NCBI GenBank assembly: GCA_035492535.1
Contig: DATJJM010000362.1
Coordinates: 19,336-83,335 of the forward strand
Reading direction: 5' to 3'
From: JAMXLO01 sp035492535
GTDB lineage: Bacteria; Pseudomonadota; Alphaproteobacteria; Acetobacterales; Acetobacteraceae
Length of the DNA stretch: 64,000 nucleotides
The notes under the pieces were generated by a model. That model was not told the origin of the DNA, did no database searches, and saw only the letters and a list, made by a program, of their open reading frames with translations. A program made the translations under genes and the position numbers. Shown here piece after piece: positions 50,838-60,162 of this stretch; positions within the stretch are counted from its first letter, which is position 1; each line of letters starts with the position of its first letter.

Positions 50838-52004
50838 ATGAACCACGTCGCACCACATGCCATCGATGACGCCAGCTTGCGCGAACTGAGCTGCGCGCTC
50901 GCGGCCCACGCTGCGCGCTATGACAGCGAAGGCTGCTTTCCGGCTGACAATATCGCCCGGTTGCGCCAGGCAGGGTTCTTCGCACTGACAGTGCCCAAGC
51001 GATACGGCGGCGGTGGCGCAGGCTTGTCCGAAACAACGCGCGTGCTCGGCATCCTGGCCGAGGGTTGCGCGTCCACCACGCTGATCCTCGCCATGCAACT
51101 GTTCAAGCAGGCTGCGCTGAACCGCGGTGATCTGTGGCCTGAGCAGGTGCGAGCCCACGTCTCGGCAGAAGCGGTCGAGCACGGTGCGTTGGTCAATGCA
51201 CTGCGCGTGGAACCGGAACTCGGATCGCCGACACGTGGCGGATTGCCGGCAACGACGATCCGCCGTACGCGCGATGGCTGGAGGCTGTCCGGCCACAAGA
51301 TCTTCGCAACCGGTGCGCCGGGCCTGCGCTGGATGGATGTCTGGGCACGCACCGACGATGAACCTGCGCAGGTCGGCCACGTCCTGGTGCGCGGCGACAC
51401 CCCCGGGATCCGCATCGTCGAGACCTGGGACCATATCGGCATGCGAGCCACGTGCAGCCACGATGTTCTGTTCGAGGATGTTGCCGTGGACGAGGGCCAT
51501 GTGGTCATGCGGCCATTGGCGAACTGGCAGCATGTCGACACGGCGCAGGCTGCATGGAACGCTGCTGGCATGGCTGCCATTTACACCGGCATCGCGCGGG
51601 CCGCGCGCGACTGGATCGTGGACTTCCTTCGTCGGCGCGTACCGAGCGGTCTGGGCGCTCCGCTCGCCACTCTGCCCCGTGCCCAGGAGAAGGTCGGCGA
51701 GATCGAGATGCTTCTGGCCGCCAACGCAAGGCTGATCGCGTCCGTCGCCGCCGAAACCGATTACGGATCACCGACCAGCCCGAACGAAAGCGCGCTGATC
51801 AAGATCATGGCCGTCGAAAATGCCATCCGTGCCGTGGAACTCGCCGCGTCGCTGGCAGGCAACCATGCTCATGCGCGCGCAAATTCCATTGAACGCCATA
51901 TCCGCGATGTGCGGTCCGGGCGGGTCCAGGCACCGCAGTCAGATGCTGCCCATGTTGCTGCCGGACGCAGCGTATTGCTGCCAGGTGGGCAGAAGGAGAG
52001 GTGA
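50838..52004 (+). CDS. Acyl-CoA dehydrogenase-fold flavoprotein, SfnB/DszC-like
   Basis: The 388-residue protein has the acyl-CoA dehydrogenase fold: PKRYGGGGAGLSETTRVLGILAEGCASTTLI and SGHKIFATGAPGLRWMDVWAR. The C-terminal helices carry RHIRDVRSGRVQAP. Members in sulfur clusters (SfnB, DszC) are FMN-dependent monooxygenases of organosulfur compounds, not fatty-acid enzymes. The missing beta-oxidation neighbours and the sulfonate context favour that role. The start at MNHVAPHAIDD is the first good family N-terminus; the longer frame upstream overlaps the CmcJ gene. Confidence 0.88.
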   Translation: MNHVAPHAIDDASLRELSCALAAHAARYDSEGCFPADNIARLRQAGFFALTVPKRYGGGGAGLSETTRVLGILAEGCASTTLILAMQLFKQAALNRGDLWPEQVRAHVSAEAVEHGALVNALRVEPELGSPTRGGLPATTIRRTRDGWRLSGHKIFATGAPGLRWMDVWARTDDEPAQVGHVLVRGDTPGIRIVETWDHIGMRATCSHDVLFEDVAVDEGHVVMRPLANWQHVDTAQAAWNAAGMAAIYTGIARAARDWIVDFLRRRVPSGLGAPLATLPRAQEKVGEIEMLLAANARLIASVAAETDYGSPTSPNESALIKIMAVENAIRAVELAASLAGNHAHARANSIERHIRDVRSGRVQAPQSDAAHVAAGRSVLLPGGQKER

Positions 52005-52007
52005 GCC

Positions 52008-52871
52008 ATGCCTGACGTATCCATGGCTGTATTGGCGTCACCGTCCGAGCAGGTGACCGTCCGTGCCGGTGCCGTTGCCCAGCCACGCAGGCCGTTCACC
52101 TGGCACCAGACACGGTTCCTGTCGTGGCTGGTGCCCGCGTTGCTGGTGGTTGGCTGGGAATTGTTGGCGCGCCTGGGGAAAATTCCGCCGTATATCCTGC
52201 CGGCACCCAGCAAGGTCGTCGCGACCGGCATCGCGTTGATCCAGGACGGTACGTTGCTTCCCGATATGGGAATCAGCCTGCTGCGCGCCGCGGCCGGCTT
52301 CGCCATCGGCGGCTTTATCGGCTTCGCATTCGGCACCGCTGTCGGATTCTCGCGCATCGCCGGCGTATTGCTGGACCGCACGATCCTGATGCTGCGGGCG
52401 ATACCGTTCCTGGCCGTACTGCCGCTGGTCATCGTCTGGCTCGGCATCGGCGAAAGCGCGAAGATCTTTCTCGTCGCGTTCGGCGTCATCTTCCCGATCT
52501 ACATGAATACCGTGCTGGGAATCAGGCAGGTTGATCCCAAGTTGGTGGAACTTGGTCGTGTCACAGGTCTGTCGAACTGGAACTTGGTCCGTCGCATCAT
52601 CCTGCCTGGTGCGCTGCCGTCGATCCTCAACGGGGTCCGTTATGCGCTTGCCACCGCTTGGCTGGCACTCGTTGTTGCTGAAACGATCGCCGCCAGCTCC
52701 GGCATCGGGTTCCTGGCAATGGATGCACGGGAGTTCCTGCGCACCGACGTCATCGTGCTGGTCATTCTCATCTATGCCGTTATCGGTGTGGCCGCTGACT
52801 CGCTGGCTCGGCTGATGGAGCGGCGGCTGCTGGCCTGGCATCCCAACTACGCCACGGAGGTCCAGCGATGA
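52008..52871 (+). CDS. Sulfonate ABC transporter permease, SsuC-like (second)
   Basis: The 287-residue permease has a 45-residue cytoplasmic N-terminus and six hydrophobic helices. AIPFLAVLPLVIVWLGIGESAKIFLV and the EAA loop LVELGRVTGLSNWNLVRRIILPGALPSILNGVR are SsuC-type. It starts 3 bp after the flavoprotein gene and overlaps the following ATPase by 4 bp. It forms the third importer with the ATPase and binding protein downstream. Confidence 0.94.
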   Translation: MPDVSMAVLASPSEQVTVRAGAVAQPRRPFTWHQTRFLSWLVPALLVVGWELLARLGKIPPYILPAPSKVVATGIALIQDGTLLPDMGISLLRAAAGFAIGGFIGFAFGTAVGFSRIAGVLLDRTILMLRAIPFLAVLPLVIVWLGIGESAKIFLVAFGVIFPIYMNTVLGIRQVDPKLVELGRVTGLSNWNLVRRIILPGALPSILNGVRYALATAWLALVVAETIAASSGIGFLAMDAREFLRTDVIVLVILIYAVIGVAADSLARLMERRLLAWHPNYATEVQR

Positions 52872-53605
52872 CACAGCAACAGAACGTCAGTGCATGCGGA
52901 CCCGCGGTCGTCGTGCACGGACTGAAACGAACCTATGGTCTGCGCACTGTCATTCGCGACCTTGATCTGCGGATCGAGCGCGGCGAGTTCGTCGTGCTGC
53001 TCGGCGAAAGCGGATGCGGCAAGACCACGCTGTTGCGCGCTCTGGCTGGCCTCGATCCGATCGATGGCGGTCGCATCGAGGGTCCGTCGCGTCCAGCGGT
53101 GGTCTTCCAGGAACATCGGTTGCTGCCCTGGGACTCGTTGTGGCGCAACGTGGCATTAGGCCTCGAACAGAACGACAATCGGACACGCGCCAGTGCAGCG
53201 TTGGCCGAAGTGGGACTGGGCGATCGGCTGGATGATTGGCCGCGCAATCTCTCAGGCGGTCAGGCGCAGCGGGTCGCCCTGGCGCGCGCCCTGGTGCAGG
53301 AGCCGAGATTGCTCCTGCTGGATGAACCGTTCGCAGCACTTGACGCACTGACGCGTATCAATATGCAGTCTCTCGTCAAGCAATTGGTCGCGGAGCACCA
53401 GCCTGGCGTGTTGCTCGTCACGCACGACGTCGATGAGGCGATCGTCCTGGGCGACCGTGCGATGGTCATGCGGAATGGAGCCATTGCCTGCGAATTCACC
53501 GTGTCGGCTGCCGCCCGCTCCCACCGATCCCACCCGGACGCCATCGGCCTGCGTGACCAACTCCTGAGCGAACTCGGCGTCGGCGAAGGCCAGATGGCCG
53601 CCTGA
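52868..53605 (+). CDS. Sulfonate ABC transporter ATPase, SsuB-like (second)
   Basis: The 245-residue ATPase has Walker A GESGCGKTT, Q-loop VVFQEHRLLPWDSLWRNV, signature LSGGQAQRVALARAL, Walker B LLLLDEPFAALDAL and VTHDVDEAI. The GESGCGKT and EHRLLPW features are typical of the SsuB2/TauB branch. It overlaps the permease by 4 bp. Confidence 0.94.
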   Translation: MTQQQNVSACGPAVVVHGLKRTYGLRTVIRDLDLRIERGEFVVLLGESGCGKTTLLRALAGLDPIDGGRIEGPSRPAVVFQEHRLLPWDSLWRNVALGLEQNDNRTRASAALAEVGLGDRLDDWPRNLSGGQAQRVALARALVQEPRLLLLDEPFAALDALTRINMQSLVKQLVAEHQPGVLLVTHDVDEAIVLGDRAMVMRNGAIACEFTVSAAARSHRSHPDAIGLRDQLLSELGVGEGQMAA

Positions 53606-53627
53606 TCGCCTGAGCACGGAGAACAAC

Positions 53628-54626
53628 ATGTCGTTGCCCACGACCGCGCCTCAGTCGCGCCGACGATTTCTACAATCATCGTTGGCGGCAACAGGTTTGC
53701 TTGCCGCTGTGCGCCCGACGTATGCCGTGGGACCTGGTCGCGATACCGACACAGTACGGTTGACCTGGGGATTTGGCGGTTTGCCACTGATCGCGAAGGA
53801 ACGTGGCGAGTTCAGGAAGACACTGGCGAAGGATCGCATCCGGGTGGAATGGGTCGGGCCGTTCCCCAATCACGCACCATCCATCCAGGCTGTCGTCGGA
53901 GGGAGCGCCGACTTCGGCTTTGGTGGTAGCACAACGCCTGCCTTGGCGGCGATCCTGGCCGGCTCTCCGCTGGTCTTCTCGCTGTTCGCAGTGGTCGAGC
54001 CGAGAACCACGGCAATCATCGCCAAGAATGGTTCAGGCATCAACAGCGTGCCCGACCTGGTCGGCAAATCTGTCGCCGTCAACCGCTCCGGTGTGGCAGA
54101 ATTCCTGCTGGTCGCTGCGCTGGAGAAGCATCACGTGGACCGCAGCAAGGTGAAAGTCGTGTACCTGAATCCACCCGAAGCCGCCCCGGCGTTCGGGTCT
54201 GGGCAGGTCGATGCCTGGGCGATGTGGAGCCCCGGCGTCGACATCGCCCGCAGCCAATACAAAGGTCATGACATCTTCATTGAAGGACGCGACCTCGACT
54301 TCCAGATCGACTTCAATTCGTGGCTGATCACGAAGGACTTCTCCGAGCGGAACCACGCACTCGTCGCTGCCGTGAATGCCGCGTTCACCGCCGAGGCTGC
54401 CTGGGCCAGTGCCAATAGTCGTGAGGCTGAGGCCATCGCCCAGATGCAGGATCACTACAGTGATGAGATCCGGGACACCTTCATCGCGCAGAAGCGTCAG
54501 TACCACATTCGTCACACCGACGATCAGGGGTTCGTGACCCGGCTGCAGCGGGCGGCGGATTGGCTGTCCGCGCGGAAGGTCCTACCCGGACAGGTCCACA
54601 TCGCAGACTGCGTCGCCACCGTCTAA
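53628..54626 (+). CDS. Sulfonate ABC transporter binding protein (fourth)
   Basis: The 332-residue protein has a textbook twin-arginine signal (SRRRFLQSSLAATGLLAAV). The mature part includes LTWGFGGLPLIAKERGEF, VGGSADFGFGGSTTPALAAI, LVGKSVAVNRSGVAEFLL and QVDAWAMWSPGVDIA, all in the SsuA arrangement. The Gly/Ser-rich binding region differs from the other three, so another ligand is likely. It completes the transporter encoded just upstream. Confidence 0.92.
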   Translation: MSLPTTAPQSRRRFLQSSLAATGLLAAVRPTYAVGPGRDTDTVRLTWGFGGLPLIAKERGEFRKTLAKDRIRVEWVGPFPNHAPSIQAVVGGSADFGFGGSTTPALAAILAGSPLVFSLFAVVEPRTTAIIAKNGSGINSVPDLVGKSVAVNRSGVAEFLLVAALEKHHVDRSKVKVVYLNPPEAAPAFGSGQVDAWAMWSPGVDIARSQYKGHDIFIEGRDLDFQIDFNSWLITKDFSERNHALVAAVNAAFTAEAAWASANSREAEAIAQMQDHYSDEIRDTFIAQKRQYHIRHTDDQGFVTRLQRAADWLSARKVLPGQVHIADCVATV

Positions 54627-54651
54627 ACATCGATCTCAGGGGAACAGGAAC

Positions 54652-55776
54652 ATGAGTGTGGAGTTCATCGGCTATGTCGGACACTTCAACTCGTCGGAGA
54701 CGATGCGGCGGGAAGGCCCAGCCATCGACGTCGAGCATATCGAGGCGGCGGCGAAAACGCATGAGTACGTCGGCTTCGACCGCGTCCTCATTGCATTCAA
54801 CTCCACCTCGGCGGAAAGCATCCTGATCGCCCAGCATATCGCGAACGTCACGCAGCGGCTGAAGCTGATGATCGCACACCGGCCTGGGTTCACGGCACCT
54901 ACGCTGGCGGCGCGCCAGCTCGCCACGCTCGACCAGATCTCACGCGGGCGCGTCGCCGTTCATATCATCACCGGCGGCAACGATACTGAACTGGCACAGG
55001 ACGGCGACCATCTGACCAAGGACGAACGCTACGCGCGCACCAGCGAATATCTGGATATCGTGCGCCAGGAATGGACGTCGTCCTCGCCGTTTGATTACGC
55101 CGGAAACCATTATCGCGTTGACCGTGGGTACGGCGACATCAAGCCATATTATCCATCCGGTATCCCGGTCTATTTCGGCGGCGCGTCCGACGCTGCCATC
55201 AAAGTGGCCGGCAAACATGCCGACGTTTACGCGTTGTGGGGCGAAACCTACGACCAGGTCCGGGATCTGGTCGGCCGAGTCCGTGCCGCGGCTGCTCCAT
55301 TCGGTCGCACGCCAAGTTTCAGCCTGTCGCTGCGGCCCGTGCTGGCGAATACCGAGGACGAGGCCTGGGCGAAGGCAGATCGCATCCTGGCCCAGGCCAT
55401 CGCGCTGCGCGAGCGTGGAGGCAGTGGACGATCGCCGCACAACGCGCGACAGGCCCGCGTTGATGGCGCCGGCCCCGCGAACGAGGGTTCGCGTCGCCTG
55501 CTGGATGCTGCCGCGAAAGGGCGGCGGCTGGATAAGCGGCTGTGGACCGGGATCGCCGCGCTGACCGGTGCACAGGGCAACTCCACTGGCCTCGTCGGGA
55601 CACCGGATCAGGTCGCGGAAGCCATGCTCGACTACTACGATCTCGGCATCTCGACGTTCCTGATCCGTGGCTTCGATCCACTGGTGGATGCGATCCAATA
55701 CGGCCGGGAACTGCTGCCGCGCGTCCGCGCCCTGATCGGTGCGCGCGAGGCCAGCCGGGCAGTCGCCGCCGAGTGA
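54652..55776 (+). CDS. LLM-class flavin-dependent monooxygenase (SsuD/SfnG-like)
   Basis: The 374-residue protein is a luciferase-like TIM barrel using reduced FMN. IAHRPGFTAPTLAARQLATLDQ, GRVAVHIITGGNDTELAQDGDHL and PVYFGGASDAAIKVAGKHADVYALWGET match the alkanesulfonate/dimethylsulfone monooxygenase branch. It differs clearly from SsuD at 44937 and lacks that enzyme's Cys motif. It is cotranscribed with the third importer and probably handles that transporter's substrate. Its stop overlaps the cysT start (TGATG). Confidence 0.91.
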   Translation: MSVEFIGYVGHFNSSETMRREGPAIDVEHIEAAAKTHEYVGFDRVLIAFNSTSAESILIAQHIANVTQRLKLMIAHRPGFTAPTLAARQLATLDQISRGRVAVHIITGGNDTELAQDGDHLTKDERYARTSEYLDIVRQEWTSSSPFDYAGNHYRVDRGYGDIKPYYPSGIPVYFGGASDAAIKVAGKHADVYALWGETYDQVRDLVGRVRAAAAPFGRTPSFSLSLRPVLANTEDEAWAKADRILAQAIALRERGGSGRSPHNARQARVDGAGPANEGSRRLLDAAAKGRRLDKRLWTGIAALTGAQGNSTGLVGTPDQVAEAMLDYYDLGISTFLIRGFDPLVDAIQYGRELLPRVRALIGAREASRAVAAE

Positions 55777-56591
55777 TGCGGCAGTCGGCGCTGCCGGGTT
55801 TCGCGCCGGCGCTTGGCATCACGCTGCTTTGGCTGTCGCTGATTGTGCTGGTGCCACTGGCCGCCTTGGTGGTTCGGCCATGGGAACTCGGGTTCGTGGG
55901 TGTCTGGCAGTCGGTCAGTGCGCCGCGCGTCGTGGCTGCGTTGCGACTGAGCTTCGGGACGGCGGCACTGGCTGCCGTGCTGAATGTTCCGTTCGGCCTG
56001 CTGGTTGCCTGGGTGATGGTCAGATATCGATTTCCGGGCCGCAATCTCGCCGACTCGCTGATCGACATGCCGCTGGCATTGCCCACCGCGGTGGCCGGCA
56101 TCTCGCTTACTGCGCTGTTCGCACCAAACGGGTGGGCCGGCGCACTGCTGGCGCCGCTCGGCATCAAGGTTGCCTATACACCGCTCGGCATCCTGGTCGC
56201 ACTGGTGTTCGTCGGCCTCCCGTTCGTGGTGCGCACGCTGGAACCCGTCATCATGGAACTGCCGCTGGAAGCCGAGGAAGCCGCGGCCACGCTCGGTGCG
56301 ACACGCGCACAGATTGTCCGTCGCGTGGTGCTTCCGGCGCTGATGCCGGCGTTGCTGGCAGGCTTCGGCGCTGCGCTCGCGCGCGGTGTCGGTGAATATG
56401 GCTCGGTCATCTTCATTGCCGGCAACATGCCGATGATCAGTGAGATCGCACCACTATTGATCGTCATTCGACTTGAGCAGCTTGATTATGCCGGTGCAGC
56501 GGCGCTGGGACTGGTCATGTTGTTGGTGTCGTTCGCCATTCTGCTGCTGCTGAACGGGTTGCAGCGTTACGCCAGCAGGCGCCACGCGTGA
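55776..56591 (+). CDS. cysT: Sulfate ABC transporter permease CysT (CysU)
   Basis: The 271-residue permease has six helices and family signatures FPGRNLADSLIDMPLALPTAVAGISL, VVRTLEPVIMELPLEAEEAAATLGA and RGVGEYGSVIFIAGNMP. It forms the sulfate/thiosulfate channel with CysW. The ATG shares a base with the preceding stop (TGATG), and its end overlaps cysW by 4 bp. The longer upstream frame lies inside the monooxygenase gene. Confidence 0.95.
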   Translation: MRQSALPGFAPALGITLLWLSLIVLVPLAALVVRPWELGFVGVWQSVSAPRVVAALRLSFGTAALAAVLNVPFGLLVAWVMVRYRFPGRNLADSLIDMPLALPTAVAGISLTALFAPNGWAGALLAPLGIKVAYTPLGILVALVFVGLPFVVRTLEPVIMELPLEAEEAAATLGATRAQIVRRVVLPALMPALLAGFGAALARGVGEYGSVIFIAGNMPMISEIAPLLIVIRLEQLDYAGAAALGLVMLLVSFAILLLLNGLQRYASRRHA

Positions 56592-57424
56592 ACCAGGCCG
56601 CGACGCGTGAGGCGCCGGCAACGCGTGCGGCGCTGACGGCACTGGCGATCTTGCTGCTGGTCGCGCTGCTGCTGTTGCCTCTGGTGGTGGTGTTCACCGA
56701 GGCATTGCAGCATGGTCTCGATGGGGTGTTCGAGACGTTCGCCGATCCGGATGCGCTTGCCTCCATTCGATTGACGCTGCTGGTTGCCGCCGTCAGCGTG
56801 CCACTGAACGCGGTGTGTGGCGTGGCAGCAGCGTGGTGCATCGGGCGCTTCCGATTCCCTGGACGCGGCATGCTTGTGACACTGATCGAGCTCCCTCTGA
56901 CCGTCTCGCCGGTGATCTCCGGCCTGGTTTGGGTGCTGCTGTTCGGTGCCAATGGCTGGTTCGGGCCCGCATTGTCCCATGCCGGCATCCAGGTGGTCTT
57001 CGCCGTGCCGGGACTGATCCTCGCCACGACGTTCGTCACCTTCCCGTTCGTCGCTCGCATCCTGATCCCGTTGATGGAGCAGCAGGGCGTGGCCGAGGAA
57101 GAAGCTGCGCTGACGCTCGGTGCAACCGGCTGGCAGACCTTCTGGCATGTGACTCTGCCCAACATTCGCTGGGGCTTGCTGTATGGCGTGCTGTTGTGCA
57201 ACGCACGGGCCATGGGCGAGTTCGGAGCCGTGTCCGTGGTGTCAGGGCATATACGCGGCCAGACCATGACCATGCCGTTGCAGATCGAGGCATTGTTCAA
57301 TGACTACGACTGGGTCAGCGCCTTCACGATCGCTGGTTTGCTGTCGCTGCTGGCGTTGCTGACGCTGGCGGTGAAGGCCGTACTGGAGTGGCGCCTCGGC
57401 GAGCGCGCCGGCCCGCTGTTGTGA
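56588..57424 (+). CDS. cysW: Sulfate ABC transporter permease CysW
   Basis: The 278-residue permease has RFPGRGMLVTLIELPLTVSPVISGLVWVLLFG, PFVARILIPLMEQQGVAEEEAALTLGATGWQTF and GEFGAVSVVSGHIRGQTMTMPLQIEALFNDY, which are diagnostic of CysW. It overlaps cysT and cysA by 4 bp each, so the three are translated together. Confidence 0.96.
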   Translation: MNQAATREAPATRAALTALAILLLVALLLLPLVVVFTEALQHGLDGVFETFADPDALASIRLTLLVAAVSVPLNAVCGVAAAWCIGRFRFPGRGMLVTLIELPLTVSPVISGLVWVLLFGANGWFGPALSHAGIQVVFAVPGLILATTFVTFPFVARILIPLMEQQGVAEEEAALTLGATGWQTFWHVTLPNIRWGLLYGVLLCNARAMGEFGAVSVVSGHIRGQTMTMPLQIEALFNDYDWVSAFTIAGLLSLLALLTLAVKAVLEWRLGERAGPLL

Positions 57425-58470
57425 CTGTCGAACTGCGCGGCCTCCGCAAATCGTTTGGCGGCGTGGCGGCATTGGACGATGTCAGCCTCACGATCGAGCG
57501 CGGCGAGTTCCTGGCGCTGCTCGGACCTTCCGGGTCTGGCAAGACCACGTTGCTGCGGGTGTTGGCCGGCTTGGAGTTCCTCGATACCGGCGATGTGGTG
57601 ATCGACGGGCGTTCGATGCAGAGCGTGCCGGCGCGTGAACGTGGCGTCGGCTTCGTGTTCCAGCATTATGCGCTGTTCCGGCACATGACCATTGCGAGGA
57701 ACGTGGCGTTCGGGCTGGAGGTGATGCCGCGCGGCCGACGTCCATCGGCGGACGACATCCGTCGTCGCGTGCAGTCGCTGTTGGAGCTGATGCAGATTGG
57801 CGAGCTCGGCTCGCGCTATCCGGACCAGGTATCCGGTGGGCAGCGACAGCGTGTGGCATTGGCGCGTGCATTGGCGATCGAGCCTGGGCTCCTGCTGCTG
57901 GATGAACCATTCGGCGCGCTGGATGCCAGGGTTCGCAAGAGCCTGCGCATCTGGCTGCGCGAGCTGCATGACCGCATGAAATTGACCAGCGTCTTTGTCA
58001 CGCATGATCAGGCCGAGGCACTGGAGATGGCCGACCGCATAGCCGTAATGCGGGCGGGACGGATCGAGCAGGTGGCTGCGCCCGACCGGGTGTATGGCGA
58101 ACCGGCAAGCGCGTTCGTCCACGAGTTCCTGGGCGAGTCGGTACGCTTCCAGTGCCGCATTACCGATGGCCAGGCGCATGTTGTTGGTCTGCCGGGCGTG
58201 GCTTTTTCGACACCCTGTCCCTCCGGGCCGGCAATTGCACTCATCCGGCCGCACGAGATCGGCCTGCGACCGGGAGTGGGCCCAGCCCGCGTGGTGAGCC
58301 GGCACACCACCGGTGCGCTCTACCGCATACGCATCACGCTCGGCGACCTCGCATTCGAAGTACTGTCGCCGGAAGCAGTGTGGACGCCGTATGAAGGCCA
58401 GACATGCGGCCTCGACCTGTCACGCGCGCGCGCTTATCCGATTGACGGACAGCCCGCGAAGTCAGGCTAG
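57421..58470 (+). CDS. cysA: Sulfate ABC transporter ATPase CysA
   Basis: The 349-residue ATPase has Walker A GPSGSGKTT, Q-loop VGFVFQHYALFRHMTI, signature VSGGQRQRVALARAL, Walker B LLLLDEPFGALDARV and switch VTHDQAEAL. The C-terminal TOBE region has IALIRPHEIGLRPG. I use the GTG overlapping the cysW stop (GTGA); an ATG at 57388 would extend 11 residues into cysW. Its 3' end overlaps that of cysI by 9 bp on the opposite strand. Confidence 0.96.
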   Translation: MTVELRGLRKSFGGVAALDDVSLTIERGEFLALLGPSGSGKTTLLRVLAGLEFLDTGDVVIDGRSMQSVPARERGVGFVFQHYALFRHMTIARNVAFGLEVMPRGRRPSADDIRRRVQSLLELMQIGELGSRYPDQVSGGQRQRVALARALAIEPGLLLLDEPFGALDARVRKSLRIWLRELHDRMKLTSVFVTHDQAEALEMADRIAVMRAGRIEQVAAPDRVYGEPASAFVHEFLGESVRFQCRITDGQAHVVGLPGVAFSTPCPSGPAIALIRPHEIGLRPGVGPARVVSRHTTGALYRIRITLGDLAFEVLSPEAVWTPYEGQTCGLDLSRARAYPIDGQPAKSG

Positions 58471-60162
58471 CAGCTCAGGGGCGAGGTCCTCGTGAAACCG
58501 GTTTCCGGCTGTGGTCGGATTGATGTAACCGGTACGGATCACGAAGTCCCCGAACGTCTCGCCCGCCGCCCGCTGCTCGGCATAGGCATGGAATAGCGGT
58601 GTCAGCGCGGCAACGATGGCATCGCCATCGACATCCCGGCGATACAGCTTGTTCATGCGACTGCCGTCGAACGCACCACCAATATACAGATGGTATATAC
58701 CAGGCGTGCGACCGACCAGACCGATCTCGGAGAGATAGGGCCGCGCGCAGCCGTTCGGGCAGCCGGTCATCCGGATCGTGATGTCGTCCTGCGCCAAGCC
58801 AGCATCTTCCAGGCCGTGCTCCAGGCGCGTGATCAGGTCCGGCAGGTAGCGCTCGCTCTCCGCCAGGGCCAGCCCACAGGTCGGCAGTGCCACGCATGCC
58901 AGCGCGTTGCGTCGCAACCCGCTGACCGCCGCACCCAGATCATGTGACTGCAACAGCGCCTCGACCTCGGCCTTGCGACCAGCCGGGATGTCAGCAAGCA
59001 CAAGGTTCTGATTCGGCGTGATGATGAAGCGGCCGATGTCGAGTTCGGCAATCGCATGGAGGCCGGGAAGCTGCGCGCCGACGCGTCCGTTCTCGACGAA
59101 CAGCGTGTAGTGCCAGGCGCCGTTGTCGCCCTGCGCCCAGCCGAACCGATCGCCATTGCTGGTGAAGACGAACGGGCGCGCGTCCGGCAGTGCATAGCCA
59201 AGGCGGCGTTCGACCTCGGCACGGAAGCCGGCCACTCCCATCCGCTCCATGGTGTATTTCAGCCGTGCGTGCTTGCGGTCCGAGCGATCGCCGAAATCGC
59301 GTTGCACCGTCACGACCTTTTCCGCGACATCCACCGCCTGGTCAGGTGTGCAGAAACCGATCACGTCGCCAGTCCGAGGGAAGGTATCCGGCTCACCATG
59401 TGTCATGCCCATGCCTCCGCCGGCCACGACATTGTAGCCGACGATATGGCCGCCTTCTTCAATGGCGATGAACCCGAGGTCCTGCGAGAAAACGTCCACG
59501 TCGTTGTCCGGCGGCAACGCCACGCCGATCTTGAATTTGCGCGGCATGTAGGTGCGACCGTAGATCGGTTCGTCTTCCACCTCGCCGCCCACCTGCTGCT
59601 CCCCGTCGATCCAGATCTCGTGCCAGGCCCGGCTCTTCGGCAGTAGATGGGTCCCGATCGCGCGTGCCAAACCCGCGACCGTCGCGTGCGATGCACTCTG
59701 CCACGGATTGACCCGCGCCGTGACGTTGCGGTTCACATCGCCGCAAGCCGCAATCGTATCCAGCATCGCGTCGTTGATGCCCTGGATCGCGATACGCAGG
59801 TTGCTCTTGATGATGCCATGGAACTGAATCGTCTGGCGGGTGGTCAGGCGCAACGTGCCATTGCCGCGTTCGCGCGCGACGCGTTCAGCGGCGAGCCACT
59901 GCTGCGGCGTCAGCACGCCACCGGGCACGCGCAGACGTGCCATGAAGATGAAGGCCTTCTCCATCTTCTGGCGACCGCGTTCGGGGCGCAGGTCGCGATC
60001 GTCCTGCAGGTAGATACCGTGGAACTTCGTCAGTTGCTGATCGTCGTCGGCCAGCGACCCGGTTTCGCCCCGGGTCAGGCCGTCGGCGATCGTGCCCCGC
60101 AGGAAACGGCTTTCCGACTTGATGCGTTCGTTGGCCGAAGGAGGACGAACGTCAGTAGACAT
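58462..60162 (-). CDS. cysI: NADPH-sulfite reductase hemoprotein (beta) CysI
   Basis: CysI reduces sulfite to sulfide with a siroheme and a coupled 4Fe-4S cluster. The 566-residue protein opens MSTDVRPPSANERIKSESRF. It has FHGIYLQDDRDLRPER and GNGTLRLTTRQTIQFHGI, typical of CysI. Cluster ligands appear as C-x5-C (CVALPTC) and C-x3-C (CPNGC). It overlaps cysJ by 11 bp. The frame upstream of the chosen ATG lies within cysJ. Confidence 0.97.
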   Translation of the reverse strand: MSTDVRPPSANERIKSESRFLRGTIADGLTRGETGSLADDDQQLTKFHGIYLQDDRDLRPERGRQKMEKAFIFMARLRVPGGVLTPQQWLAAERVARERGNGTLRLTTRQTIQFHGIIKSNLRIAIQGINDAMLDTIAACGDVNRNVTARVNPWQSASHATVAGLARAIGTHLLPKSRAWHEIWIDGEQQVGGEVEDEPIYGRTYMPRKFKIGVALPPDNDVDVFSQDLGFIAIEEGGHIVGYNVVAGGGMGMTHGEPDTFPRTGDVIGFCTPDQAVDVAEKVVTVQRDFGDRSDRKHARLKYTMERMGVAGFRAEVERRLGYALPDARPFVFTSNGDRFGWAQGDNGAWHYTLFVENGRVGAQLPGLHAIAELDIGRFIITPNQNLVLADIPAGRKAEVEALLQSHDLGAAVSGLRRNALACVALPTCGLALAESERYLPDLITRLEHGLEDAGLAQDDITIRMTGCPNGCARPYLSEIGLVGRTPGIYHLYIGGAFDGSRMNKLYRRDVDGDAIVAALTPLFHAYAEQRAAGETFGDFVIRTGYINPTTAGNRFHEDLAPELLA

